Notes: a model not told the origin generated them from the letters alone. DNA of 64,000 nt from Meta bourneti (GCA_933210815.1 OW119929.1:45204364-45268363); one strand, 5' to 3'. Positions 33,111 through 44,442 are shown, counted from the first letter of the stretch. Program-made: numbers and translations.

Positions 33111-34321
33111 TACCACTGTTAGTATTACATTTTAACAATTTTTTACATTTTAATATTTTAACAAGCTGTTTAAACAATTTTTGTTGATTAATTTTGTTAC
33201 ACGGATATACATAGAAAAAACTATTAGTTTATAACATTTTAGAAAATTTTGTTTTTCTTACGGTTCTTCATATAGTATTTAGTTTGGTTTGCCACTACAT
33301 GGTCATTGTTTGCTGTATGAGAGTAATTAGACCGTGACCATTAAGTTAAATAGTATTTAAGATATTTTTTAGTATAAATTTGTTTACTTGCTTTATTGTA
33401 ATGTGATTTATGCTCAGCAAAGTACGAAAAAAATGTTATAGTAAACCATAAAATAATCAGAAAGGATTATTTGATTTCGTTTCTTATAGATGTTAAAATT
33501 AAAAACATATTTTCTTTGCCCAGTTTTCATTAAATCATCGACTCCTCACCTATGCTAATCCCCCGCAAAAAATATTTCATCGTAAAGTTGTTTATCCAGC
33601 AATTATACTGCACGCGCCGTAAAAGTAGTTCAGTCTTCAATACACTTAATTCTATTTTCATTTTTTCAAAAACTTTTTACATAAAAAGTTGAACACAACA
33701 TGAAAGTTGTGTTTTCAAGAAAAGACTCAGAAATAGGTTCATATAATAGCAGAGGCGATGGGAAATCAGAATTGCTTGACCCAACTTACTCCTTACACGA
33801 TATTTTTGACATGATAGAAATTGTACTTGTGTCTTTCTCGCTTACTAATTTTTTCTGATTTTTGTTGTAAAAAATACTCTATAATGATGAGTTAAATTAA
33901 AATTATGGACAAACAAATTTTTTGTTCATAGAGTTCCCATCGTTTCTATAACTACCTATTAGTCGCTCTGGTGACTTAGGTTTATCTCTTACAAACTCTT
34001 ACTAGATTGTTTTATCGCTCAACTGTTATTTTTCCCCGCGAATTAATGCACCGTTCTGTTTCTAAAATAATGCTTTGATTACTATTTTATTTTAAGCGAG
34101 CTTTCAAAAGTTTGAGCACTTGAAAAATTATCTTTACGCATGACTGAGTTTTATTTACCTCTAAATTAATCTTCGCTTTTTTAATTTGAGCCGAAACGAA
34201 AAAGTTTTTATTTTCGAATTATATTGTTCTTGAATATTTCAATAGTTCCTTTGCTTGAATATTGAAATACTTAAATTATTATTTACTTAAATAAGAACTG
34301 CAAAGGTTTTAAGCTTTTTAA
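33111..34321. other. AT-rich intron 2 sequence
   Basis: About 1.2 kb with no recognised exon or element. Confidence 0.4.
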
Positions 34322-35284
34322 TGTAACGGCAGCTAGAGAAACGATCACCACGGCAACGTGGGAAAATGGAAAATCTTGTTGACTCAAGTGTCGAGAGGAA
34401 AAGCCCATACTCCATAACGACCACCCGAAAACATCTTCTTAATGATTTCTTAACGACAGCCAGCCAGCAGGGGTCGGAAATCGCTGTGGTTTCAAAACAA
34501 AGGGCAGGCGCCTTTCTGTCGCTCTCTTCGACATTTCGAGACCAAGAAGATAGAGATAAATGATGATGAGTTTCCGACAGGGTTTGATGGTCCCCTTTCA
34601 AGTCCGCCGAAGTCTGTCGTAAAAGTTGAGGGGAAAGACCAACGTGAGACAGCCAATCATGAACGTGGGAAATCTTCAACACCCAATCCAGCACCGACTA
34701 AAAGGCGGACCAGAAACGGAAAGGAGGAGTCGATAAGCACCCAACATATAGAGAGTTTTTGGGAGAGAGGAGCGAGGAGAGACGGAGACAGAGGATCAGA
34801 GAGAGAGCTTGGAGAGAGGCGGTCAGAGAGACCGTTTTTGGAGCTTGAAGTGAACCCGTTCACTGTTGTGCATTTATCCCACCTTGGGATCCTATACTCG
34901 CCGGAGTATTTTAGTGAGAAAGGCTCAACCGTAGCCGTAAAGGAGAACCCTCCTAGAGATCCGTGTAACTGCTCATCCTAGTAGTGATCCTGTCCGGAAA
35001 GACTGAGATTTCCTGTCTTGGAACTCTGTACTCATTCGAGTAATTTTTTGTTGAGAATAGGCTCACCCGTAGCCGTGCGTTAGACTTCCCCGAGCGAAAT
35101 TGTGAGGCTCGCCAGCAGCCCTAAGCGCCTCGGTAGAACTTTGGACCTTCCAAGGAACTAATATTAATGAACTTTACATTCATTTTCCGACTTTTTGTAC
35201 AAATTGTAAAATAAACCAATTTAGTCCAGAATCGGATATTTTCAATGGTAACTAGTCTAGCTACCCGTGAATCAAGACGTTACA
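34322..35284. mobile_element. Solo LTR, 963 bp, probably Ty3/gypsy-type
   Basis: Begins TGTAACG and ends CGTTACA, a TG...CA terminus with a 7-bp inverted repeat. TTAA is directly repeated at 34318-34321 and 35285-35288 as a 4-bp target duplication. GC is higher than flanks; an AATAAA lies at about 35211, near the 3' side. There are no internal gag/pol motifs and no second LTR, so recombination between LTRs is inferred. Small open frames on it are not genes. Confidence 0.72.
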
Positions 35285-35449
35285 TTAATGTATTTTCACT
35301 GAAAAACTTCTTTAGACCTATTGGAGTTTTTTATGCAGTTAGAAATATAATTATTAAAAACTCAAAATAATTATGAAATCAATTATTTAAATTTAATTGG
35401 ACACCTTACTTCAAAAGAAAATATAAATATCTGGGTAGAATCGGTTATA

Positions 35450-36185
35450 CCACCGAGATAAAAAAGGCCAGACCGCTCTGACGTTTCAATCACGTGACTC
35501 GCTAATTAGTAGTCATAACAAACATAGCCGCATGGCCGGCTACTAATGGATTGCCTTTAATGTAGCGTAAGAAATGAGGTTTTTTTAATACTAGTTTACC
35601 GGAAAGTAAGTGCAGTTGCAGTTAAATATTGCTATATAACATTTGTGGAACATTACAGTGTCAAGGTGTTAAAGGCTTTCGGTCAAACAACACGTTTAAC
35701 GCCTGTCCAGACCGATTTCTTTAGGCTTAACCACGAGGCTATGCAAAATGCCCTTTAGATATTGTGTACCTTCTTGCTCTGGAAATTATGGATATGGTGA
35801 TGCACCAAAAGTGGCGGTTTTCTCCTTTCCAGAGGATGAAAATATTAGAAAAAGATGGCTCAGGGCGATTCCACGAGCTGACTTTACACCATCAAAACGC
35901 AGCAAAGTCTGCGAACTTCATTTTCAAAACGATGATATCGTCCGGAATGTATCGTCCGAAAGTCTTTAACACCTTGAGACCGTAATGTTCCACAAATGTT
36001 ATATAACAATATTTAACTGCAACTGCACTTACTTTCCGGAAAAGTAGTATAAAAAACCTAATTTCTTACGCTACATTAAAGGCAATCCATTAGTAGCCGG
36101 CCATGCGGCGATGTTTGTTATGACTACTAATTAGCGAGTTACGTGATTGAAACGTCAGAGCGGTCTGGCCTTGTTATCTCGGTGG
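35450..36185. mobile_element. Long-TIR DNA element carrying a THAP-domain ORF
   Basis: Arms of about 230 bp: left 35450-35682 (CCACCGAGATA..., GGCCAGACCGCTCTGAC, TGCAGTTGCAGTTAAATATT, CAAGGTGTTAAAG) pairs with right 35958-36185. Identity is high along the whole arm. The 275-bp centre carries a THAP open frame. No clear target duplication could be read at the outer ends. Confidence 0.82.
35748..35969 (+). CDS. THAP-domain fragment of a transposase, 73 codons
   Basis: MPFRYCVPSCSGN followed by VFSFPEDE, IRKRWLRAIPRADF and KVCELHF. This is the C2CH zinc-binding THAP pattern: C6-x3-C10-x44-C55-x2-H58, with conserved Pro28, Trp37 and Phe59. THAP domains are the N-terminal DNA-binding modules of P and Kolobok transposases. 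Only about the first 60 residues are domain; the frame then runs into the right TIR and stops at TAA 35967-35969. The catalytic part is missing, so either an internal deletion product or a short TIR-binding protein. Confidence 0.6.
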   Translation: MPFRYCVPSCSGNYGYGDAPKVAVFSFPEDENIRKRWLRAIPRADFTPSKRSKVCELHFQNDDIVRNVSSESL

Positions 36186-36808
36186 AAACGGTAGCATCTA
36201 ATTTTCTGCATAGGTTGAAAATGTAATCATGCGCTATGACTTCGCAACATATATTCAATATTTTAATAAAGTTTCATGTCCTGTTAATGCTAGTTGGAAA
36301 ATCACTGTAAATATAAGTATTTATAAAATAACGTCGTTATGTTATTTTTATTCATGTTTTCATGAAAATTTCACATTCCAGTGACCAACTTTCCAGAAAT
36401 AAAACCTTGCTGTTTAGTTTTTAAAAAATGAGGCATCAGGATAGCGTTTATGAAGTAACAATTCAAAATAAATCCATCCCAATATGTAACATACCAATTA
36501 ATCTCAGAAGTAATCAGAATGGATTTCAAATGTATGTGTAGATGATTGTATGCTTAACTTGTGTCTGCCACTCATTTTTTCTAGTCCCTAGTATGTATTT
36601 TACATTACAAGAATTATTTTAGCCTCATAAAAAGAATTAAATTTCTTAATATTAAAATAATAAAATTTCATATAGAATGCAGCCATATCTGCAGTCCGGT
36701 CTCTAGTAGCAGTTTAGATCTTGGGCATCTGAACTAATTTAGATTTAGAATGACTGCACCAGTTTAGATCTCTGGTACCAGTACCAGTTTAGATCACGGG
36801 CGTCTATG
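36186..36808. other. AT-rich stretch with short AGTTTAGATC repeats
   Basis: AGTTTAGATC recurs at about 36711, 36761 and 36785 with CAGTACCAGT between. Otherwise nothing recognised. Confidence 0.4.
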
Positions 36809-37092
36809 CAGTAGAAACTTGATTATCCAAAGTAATGTGGACCGAGTCCACCTCGGATAACCACAAACTCGTATAGTACGGACGTAGTAACACAAAACAG
36901 CCTATAAAAATGAAATGCCTTTGCTAATGAAAGATTCATAGAGCAAGAACTTCAAGAATCTCGGACACTTGTACTAGACACACTCGTACTCGCTATATTT
37001 AAAGCTTAAAAACAAGTAAATTCGGTACCAAATTTGGCTCGGATAACACTGACACACGGTTAATTGGACTTCGAATAATCAAGATTCTACTG
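36809..37092. mobile_element. Pogo/Tigger-like MITE, 284 bp
   Basis: CAGTAGAAACTTGATTATCC at the left pairs with GAATAATCAAGATTCTACTG at the right. CAGTAGAA-type ends with GATTATCC are typical of pogo-like elements. No open frame. Confidence 0.65.
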
Positions 37093-37169
37093 TGCTTGTA
37101 ATATTCTTTTGGCTTAACTTCTTTTTTTATTTATTTTAAAACACACCAATCAACACTTTAGGTCAATTA

Positions 37170-37870
37170 TCAGTGAACTAAAAAGGTTCTTGTGGCTTTT
37201 GATCGACGAAAACAGGATGCCGGACGACTGTAAGCAACCGAAAACCTGCTCCCGATTCCTGGAAAACAAAAACCCATTCCTGAAACAAGTGCGATATAGA
37301 CCACTTTTCCTCCTTCCGGTCCCAAGCAAGCCAGGAGTCTTTTGTTACCTCCTCCGCTACCTGCTCTTCATCTCGCGCTTCTTCCTCTGTTTTGTCATGC
37401 CGAAAGCCCCCTCTTGTGGATCAATCACTGCCGGGACAAAAGACGCTTTTTCATTGGCCGCCGCTAGGAGCTTTGCCGTTATTTTTACCATTTCCTTTTG
37501 TTTATTTTCGATCCTCCACGGAAGACGGGGAAGAGCAGCAAGAACACAAAGGGATGCGGAGGAGAGACGGGAGAAGGGGATGGGATATATCATTTCAGGG
37601 GCGTACACTCGCTTCCGGAGGCGTGGGAGGAGTCTGCAATCTGTGCAAATCAATGCTTTTTATCGACTTTTCAACTTTGGTGTGAGGGTTGTTATCTTTT
37701 TTGGTATTATCCGGGATGAGAGCGTTTTTTGTGCGGTCGTCGCACGGGAATCTAATTTGAGAGGATTAGGTCGAGATGCGATCGTTGGTGATTTGATTAC
37801 ATGTACAAAGGTTATAATTTTGGGATGATTATTTTAAGGGTTTTGTTTTCGAGAGAGGAGACGAGTCTTG
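37170..37870. promoter_or_regulatory. Unique GC-elevated intron 2 block, candidate regulatory region
   Basis: Repeat-free, GC-elevated, with a purine-rich run near 37530-37580. Long frames are open on both strands (37190-37828 plus; 37357-37653 minus), but neither shows a domain or splice-bounded structure, so composition is the simpler cause. Regulatory role inferred from position and lack of repeats. Confidence 0.28.
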
Positions 37871-38325
37871 TGCAACACATTTATGTGCCGTTTAGTTAAC
37901 TCGTCTGTACTATAGTGTCACCATACATGGTTCTTTCCTTTTAAGCTACTATGAAGAATGACGCCTTCTACAGGGTGTTTTTCTATACATTTATTTATAC
38001 GTGTAGGGTACCATACATGCTATTTACATATTTGTATTAACAGCTTTCACATGACTACCAAGGACCCTAACTACGTCCTTTCTCGTCGGTGTCCAACACT
38101 CGAGTCCCCTTTTCTCAACCCCATTGTTCTATTTTTTCTCTTCACCAGGATGATCGTCCCAGGACACCCCCGTCCAACGTCCCTCGGGGAACAAATGGCT
38201 TCTTCTGGCCAACATTCCTGAGTGTCTAGCAGAATTTCACGTGTGGTTTGAAATTTACCGATAAATTAATCACGGAAGTTCTCATTACGGTGTTTAGTTT
38301 CTAATTATTTTTTAGCAGGAGGTGA

Positions 38326-38508
38326 GGCCGCCGTGGCTCAGTGGGTTTGCCCACCGAGTTCGATTCTTGTGACTTACCGTGGACGTTTTTCTGTATTCTG
38401 TGCCAGTAAGACTTTACTTATGTGTTTGTCATTCACTTGACGTTATGTCTTGTATTTGGCGCAGCTTCAACGAATATGGCCATTGCGCCGTAAAACCCAA
38501 CCAACCAA
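38326..38508 (+). mobile_element. SINE2, near full length, shortened head
   Basis: GGCCGCCGTGGCTCAGTGGG (box A), GAGTTCGATTCTTG (box B), then GTCAGTAAG-like body, TTTGGCGCAGCTTC and GCGCCGTAAAACCCAACC. About 30 bp between the two boxes is deleted. Confidence 0.85.
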
Positions 38509-40525
38509 TCTTTTCAAGAGGTATTGAATGAGTGTGATAGAACTTAAATCATGTACTAGCTCTGTACTATAACGTTCAATGATAAAAATTCAAATGTGCA
38601 AGGAAATATATGAAATTATATCAATATTTCGTTTTTGTTACTTCCGCATATAAAAAGTGCACACAACGTAATGGTAATGTATTCAGGTTGCTAGGTAGTT
38701 TCAAACTTTGACAGGCGAGATTGTAAAATCATGCTAGGTTCGGTTTGTCAATCGATGGTAATTTTTTGCCACACGAAGCAATATCTGTAAGGATTTATAA
38801 TGTGTCAATAAGGTGCCACATAAAAAGCAATGTTTGTAAGGTAGCCGATTCGAACTTCTGAAATAGATTTGCCTCATGGCAAAAAATTACTGTTCAAATT
38901 AAGACTTCTAGAGGCATCATATCTCACACTATTGGCACTTGGTGATACTGACATATATATATAAATTGACCCCTGAAATAAGATAAAAAAAACAAAGGAA
39001 ATATATAAAGCTAAAATAATAATAGAATACGTAACTATGAGAACCGGTAATGGAATTTCAGTAACGGCAGTTCTCTTCAACATCCAAAACCGGTTTTTAC
39101 TGGTATTTTATTATAATTTTTAAACCTTAGTCTGTGTGTAAGAAGGTACTTAGTGGAAATGCCTTTCTAAGGTGAAATAATGTTGTGCGAAAATTGCTGT
39201 GAAGTAAAAGTAAACGACAATATTTAGAATTATATTTGTTTATTTACTTTTGATTTTTAAACATTGCGAAGGATTTTTAAATTTTTTGTAGCCCGATGTT
39301 TATATTAGCAAGCTAAATGTCGAATAAAGTATTTAATTATTATTCTTAAAAACGTGGGAAACAAAGGAGAGATAATTGGTTTCACACGTACATTTTTCCT
39401 TATCTTTATTATAAATATCCTCTAAAATGGCTCCTACGTATGCATAGATGAAATAAATCAAAGCACCAGTTACGTATTAAAAATATCAGTGTTGATATCT
39501 TTAACATGTTTAGAATTGTCTAATAAGGTTCTTTAAATCGTTTATCTTCTTTGGACATTTAAAGATTTAAAATTTTGTAAACATCAATATCAATTTTATG
39601 TTAGCAATAACCGATAAAAATCTTTGACAGGACGTCTGAACTTGATAGTGCGTATTTCTTAATATTCATGCACCTTCTATTTTCCTAGAAGCTATTGTAC
39701 TATTCTACGAGATATTTGGTATTCCGCAATATAAAATCAAGAAAACATCAATAAATCTTATGATGAGACTGTTTTTGTCCTATGTTGTTGTTTGGGATTA
39801 CTGTAAGGATAATGCAAGGCGGACGGCAGAGAGAGATGAATTAGTTTTCCAACTTGTACTCCGATTTCAAGAACTAATAAAGATCATCCTTCCCATTGAC
39901 TTTTAAAATGCAATCAAATTTATTGTTCAGTCAAATGTAAGTTTTAAAGTAAAATATGATTAATTTAATGTAAATAAATTATGGTTAATCAAATATTAAT
40001 AACTTAAATATTTAATGTAATTAGCCCACTGAGGGTCACGAGAGTTTGAGTAATATATTATTGCTTTTACCCTACAACATACATTTTGAATAGTCTTATG
40101 ATATTGGTTGAAAATCCCTTGGAAAGGATTCTATTGGCCAAAAAGGTTAGAACTGATATGAAGTCATGCAAAGAAAACTGCGTTGCATGATGCAATAATG
40201 ATTGCTTGACCTCAGAGCGGCAAAGAGTATTTAATTTAAATATTTAATTGAATTAGATGCAATTTTTTATACATAAGAGCCGGTTATAATTGCAAACAAA
40301 GAAGGTAGCTGTGGACCAGAGGTATAAATAACCCGCAAAACTTCCAGTAGAATAAGTGAAACACCATCCAAAAGACCGATACCGATTATAAACTATCCAA
40401 ACTAATTTTATAAGTGACAGACCAAAAAGCATAGGTACTGCATTGGATAAAACCTTCAACGGCTTAACTGAATATCGTAATCCTACTCCAAGCTTAACAA
40501 AATGCGCTCAATTGAACTCAACATT
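38509..40525. other. AT-rich intron 2 sequence
   Basis: About 2 kb with no recognised gene or repeat. Confidence 0.4.
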
Positions 40526-40765
40526 TTAACATCCACGCTTACTTCGGCCTGCAGTGTTTACACGGAAGTATTCCCTTGCTGTTTCATCATCAAGTTTAGG
40601 AATCCAATCATGCCCGCGCGTTAGACATACGGCATTATCCGCCATCGCTGGCACTTCGTTTTGTTCGGCCCAGTCGAAAGCTGCACCATCCTCCACAGTG
40701 TTGACGCGTCGACTTCGTTCAACAATATTTAATCTGATTACAACGGGGATCCGCTGCTTGTAAGC
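40526..40765 (-). CDS. Exon-like unrecognised open frame, 79 codons
   Basis: Minus-strand frame open from 40765 to TAA 40526-40528, without an early Met. It includes IPVVIRLNIVERSRR, AAFDWAEQNEVPAMADN and TRGHDWIPKLDDETAREYF. The composition (balanced acidic and basic residues, Trp, regular hydrophobics) looks protein-like, unlike neighbouring frames. A GTAAGC donor is present on the minus strand at 40542-40537, after ...VNTAGR, and a CAG acceptor could lie at 40756-40754. It could be an exon of a nested antisense gene or part of an unrecognised transposon protein. No family recognised. The plus-strand Ser-rich frame here would be its shadow. Confidence 0.35.
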   Translation of the reverse strand, partial: AYKQRIPVVIRLNIVERSRRVNTVEDGAAFDWAEQNEVPAMADNAVCLTRGHDWIPKLDDETAREYFRVNTAGRSKRGC

Positions 40766-41037
40766 TCATTCGTCGCTAGATCCTGAGCGTCGTTACACAA
40801 CGACGTTGTTGCACGCACACGCCCGTCGTAATTTCCGCTGACCCTATCGGAAAGTTTTAAATTGAGAGAGAGGGAATTAATAAGTGTGCTAAGGCACCCG
40901 TGTGATCAGTCAGGGAATGAGTGGTGTTGATGTGATAGGCAGGGAATGATCTGCGTTTAAAGTTGTCGCCGGTCCTTTTGGAGATTGATAGTCGGGTCGA
41001 ATTGTGTGTAGCGGGGATAAAGGATTGAATGAGGGAA

Positions 41038-42085
41038 TAAAATGTTTATCGTATGTGGCACGTATATTTTAGATGAGCTTCGTCTGATCTTTAATTTGTT
41101 TTGTTACTCACTGGTGCTCAAGTTATTGTGGAGTGTAGATTGAACTATCGTCGTTATATGCAAGTATATAGAGAGAAACCGAACAGTAAACTGAGGTAAA
41201 TTAGTGATGAAATAAAATTTTTATTTTCGCGGCACATATATTTTTGGATAAGCCTCGTGTGATCCTTTATTTTTTCTTTATTCGTGCTCAAATTATTTTG
41301 GAATGCAGATTGAACTATCGTCATTACATGCTAGTATAGAGAGAAACCGAACAGGAAGATGTGGTAAATTAGTGTATAACATATTTATCGTATGTCGCAC
41401 ATGTATATTTTGGATAAGTTTCGATGATCCTCAATTTGTTTTATTCCTCATTGGTGCTCAAATTATCGTAGAATTTAGATTAGATTAGCCTAGTTATATA
41501 CATCTACATACGCAAGCATAGAGAGAAACGGAACAGAAAAATGGGTTTAATAAAATATTTATTAGGTGTGGCACATATATTTTAGAAAAGCTTCGTGTAA
41601 TCCTTAATTTGTTTTGTTCTTCATTGGGACTCAAATTATTGTAGAATGTAGATTGAACTATCGTCGTTTTATACAAATACTCAAGCAAGAATATAGAGAG
41701 AAAAAAAGGGGGTAAATTAGGGATAAATAAATGATAAATATTGATCGTATGTGACATATAGATTTTGGATAAGCTTCGTGTGATCCTTAATTTGTTTCGT
41801 TTTTTATTGGTGTCTCAGTTTATGAAATTATCCTCATTATATACAAGTACATAAGCAAATATTGAGAGAAACAGGATACATAGTAAAATGGGGTAAATTA
41901 ATGACGAAATAAAATATTTATCGTGTATGGCACGTATAGTTTGCATAAGCTTTGTACGATCCTTAATTTGTTTTCTTTATTGATACTCAGCTTATTGTAG
42001 AATGTAGATTGAATTATTGTCGTTATATACAAGTACACAAGCAAGTATATAGAAAAGCAGAAAGCAAGATACGATTAAAATGAGT
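41038..42085. repeat. Tandem satellite, 168-186-bp unit, six copies (intron 2)
   Basis: GAGAGAAACMGAACAG-like blocks recur at 41171, 41339, 41521, 41696, 41864 and 42050. Each unit also carries ATTTATCGTATGTGGCACRTA, TTGGATAAGCTTCGTGTGATC and GTAGAATGTAGATTGAACTA. Copies are 75-90% alike by eye. Confidence 0.88.
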
Positions 42086-42191
42086 AAGCAGATTTAAATA
42101 TAAAATCATTCCATCACTGATATTCCTAGAATGTACTGATATACTAATAAATATGTACTTTGATATACTTCCTTCTTCCTATGAAACTTTT

Positions 42192-42335
42192 TCTTACCCT
42201 GGGTGTATTTACCTCTTCTGTGTTAGCAAAGTTTTCCTTGTGTTGCATGACCATCACTTGACGTTTTCTGTAGTGTTTGGCGCAGCTTGACTCTAAATAA
42301 GGCCTTTTTACCATAAAAACCAACCTAGCCAACAT
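42192..42335 (+). mobile_element. SINE2, 5'-truncated
   Basis: CCTGGGTGTATTTACCTCTT ... GTGTTTGGCGCAGCTTGAC ... ACCATAAAAACCAACC. Confidence 0.75.
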
Positions 42336-43394
42336 ATTAGTTTCTAATAGCAGAATCATGAAATATAAAAGTCTTCATTTACAAGATCCAATTGCACGGA
42401 GGTCGTATAAGTATGTAACTGAATACTCTTCTTTAAGACTTAAAATTAATTCTACTGAAACCTTAACAATTATTAAAAATCAGCAAAAGTGTATACGTGA
42501 AGAAAGGTAAATACAATGTCCTGCAGCTGTGGTGGGTGCAGCATACAAGGTATAGTGATATTGTATTCGATTAAAATTCCGGTTCAGTCTTCTACAGTTC
42601 TTTCAACTTCAAGCCGTGTCCTGCATGTATTGATGATTACACTGACTTACACTTTGTTACAGTAATGCTCGAAATACATTATGGGTAAATAAGTACTTGA
42701 AATATTTGAAAATAAAAGGTAAAATAGTAATATTGGTGGTATAATGAAGGGAAAGATATTAGCCGGGAATTTATTGTCAAAAATATTGTAATTTACAGCT
42801 ACAGAATTACCTTTTAATTCTAAATACCATCAAACAAACAGAAAGGATTCTTTAATGTAAAATCAGCAACATGAAAGTAAAAATAAAACGTGCTTAGTGG
42901 GCTTTTTACATAAGGACTATTAAATAAATATTTTCAGAATATCATTTTTGTTGCACCTTTAATGTATGTGATAGCTATCAAAATTTTGAAAATGCTGTTT
43001 TATGTATGAAACTTGTCTGTAAGGAATTAGTGAATCGCTTTATTATCTTTGTAAGAATGATTCTATTTCTCCTATTATGGTTTCAGTGCAATAAAATATT
43101 AAATTTAAATCTGGTATGAAACAGTAATTTGAAATAACGAATCGCACTGAAGGAAATTGTTTCTATGCCCATTTCACTGCTTCATTTTTACATCTTTGTA
43201 CGGTATCTGAGGCTCTAAAAATTGTTTTATAGTTCCAGAGCTATAATAAAACGTAAGATGAGACAAATAGATGCCAATTCAAAATGAATGCTGCATGTTT
43301 TTTGGTTCGACTATCACTATCCGAAAAACATGATTTTTATCTATTTGGGTTACAAACAAATGTGACTAAATCTAATATTTAATTTTAAGAGAGG
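42336..43394. other. AT-rich intron 2 sequence
   Basis: Nothing recognised. Confidence 0.4.
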
Positions 43395-43779
43395 GTAGGT
43401 AGGTAGTATTTACACTGCACTGGAGCAACACACGGGCTACTGGCGAGGGTCCGGGATAAATCCCGAGGTTAAAGATCCGAGGAAAACACCTCGCAATTTC
43501 GAACGACTCAGATGACAAGAACAACACCTCATAATCTTGAACTATGGTCAGATGCCGACAGCATAATTTTGAACTATGGTCAGATGACGAGGTCAACACG
43601 TGAGCTGGCGCCCCACTCTCCAAACTTCCGTGCAACATCATAGTGAGAACATTTGAGGCCAAGACTGATTTAACGTGCACCAGCGCCCACATACACGGTC
43701 TTTGGTAGGATCGAGTTTCGAACACGGAACCCTCCAGTTATTAATCCACGACTCAACCAACCAGGCTACCGCGGCCCCT
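43391..43779 (-). mobile_element. SINE1, full length, minus strand, upstream of exon 3
   Basis: From GGTAGGTAGGTAGTATT (tail) to CTACCGCGGCCCC (head). AACTATGGTCAGATG is duplicated internally (43540, 43570). An approximate 9-bp AAGAGAGGG flank duplicates on each side. Confidence 0.88.
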
Positions 43780-43886
43780 GTAAAAGAGAGGGAACGGAAT
43801 GGAAAAGGAAAGACTTGAAATCAATCTGTACTAACACATTTCCGATCTTGGCATCGTTTTCCAATATGTCTCTTTATTTGTTGCAG

Positions 43887-44155
43887 GTCCTTCAGTTTGC
43901 AGTTCGGAGGATCATTGTTCGCTGTCCAGTGATCACCAGTCCCCGCTGCCACACAATTCGAACAGCCTTGCCGGTGTAGGTAGTGATAGCAGCACTTCGA
44001 GCGAGCACATGACAAGGCCAAAACGCATGCGCACATCCTTCAAGCATCACCAACTCCGAGCGATGAAATCCTACTTCTCCATCAACCACAACCCCGATGC
44101 CAAAGATCTCAAGCAACTTTCACAGAAGACAGGATTGTCCAAAAGAGTCCTTCAG
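43887..44155 (+). CDS. ap: apterous/Lhx2/9-type gene, third coding exon (Ser-rich linker, homeodomain 1-46)
   Basis: Acceptor tttgttgcag ends at 43886; two bases complete Gly256. Residues 257-299 are a Ser/His-rich linker, ending in RPKRMRTSF at the homeodomain N-terminal arm. Homeodomain positions 1-46 (residues 300-345) hold helix 1, helix 2 and the start of helix 3. KHHQLR, NHNPDAKDLKQL and KTGLSKRVLQ are near-identical to Lhx2/Lhx9/Apterous as I recall them and unlike other LIM-HD classes. The donor CAG|gtaaag after 44155 is phase 0, at the homeodomain 46/47 position often used for an intron in LIM-HD genes. A SINE ends about 107 bp upstream, and a TTAA MITE begins only 12 nt into the following intron. 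Confidence 0.95.
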
Positions 44156-44167
44156 GTAAAGACTGTT

Positions 44168-44442
44168 TTAACCCTCAAAGTATTTCGCCGATATATCTCG
44201 TCCAAGATATGGTTAGTTTTGCTAAGAACGAGATATCTCGTCCAAGATCTGGTTAATTTTGATAAGGACGAGATATCTCGTCGAGACAAAGCTTCCCTAT
44301 TACTCCAAAGGAAGTAAGATCCAAGTAGGAAAAATAAATTGTCCCTTGCCCAGAACTGGTGACAGTTTGGAACGTGTTCTTGCGCCAGACTGGCCACAAA
44401 AAGGTTATTTTCGACTCGAAGATAAACCATCAGGAGGGTTAA
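44168..44442. mobile_element. TTAA palindromic MITE, subfamily B (intron 3)
   Basis: TTAACCCTCAAAGTATTTCG at the left, AACCATCAGGAGGGTTAA at the right. The left half has three ACGAGATATCTCGT-type palindromes spaced by CCAAGATCTGGTT. The right half (CCCTATTACTCCAAAGG, CTGGTGACAGTTTGGAAC, CGACTCGAAGATAAACCA) is absent from subfamily A. It starts 12 nt after the exon 3 donor. Confidence 0.88.

Noticed and set aside
34287..34863. Open frames on both strands near 34300-34860
   Set aside because: They lie inside the solo LTR and show no gag/pol motif.
37190..37828. 212-codon plus-strand frame
   Set aside because: No domain, hydrophobic/basic low-complexity composition, an equally open minus frame; best explained by local GC content.
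26294..43886. A missing exon between LIM2 and the homeodomain
   Set aside because: Exon 2 ends in phase 1 and exon 3 begins with two completing bases; the joined linker has the expected basic motif and length, so no extra exon is required, although an optional one cannot be excluded.
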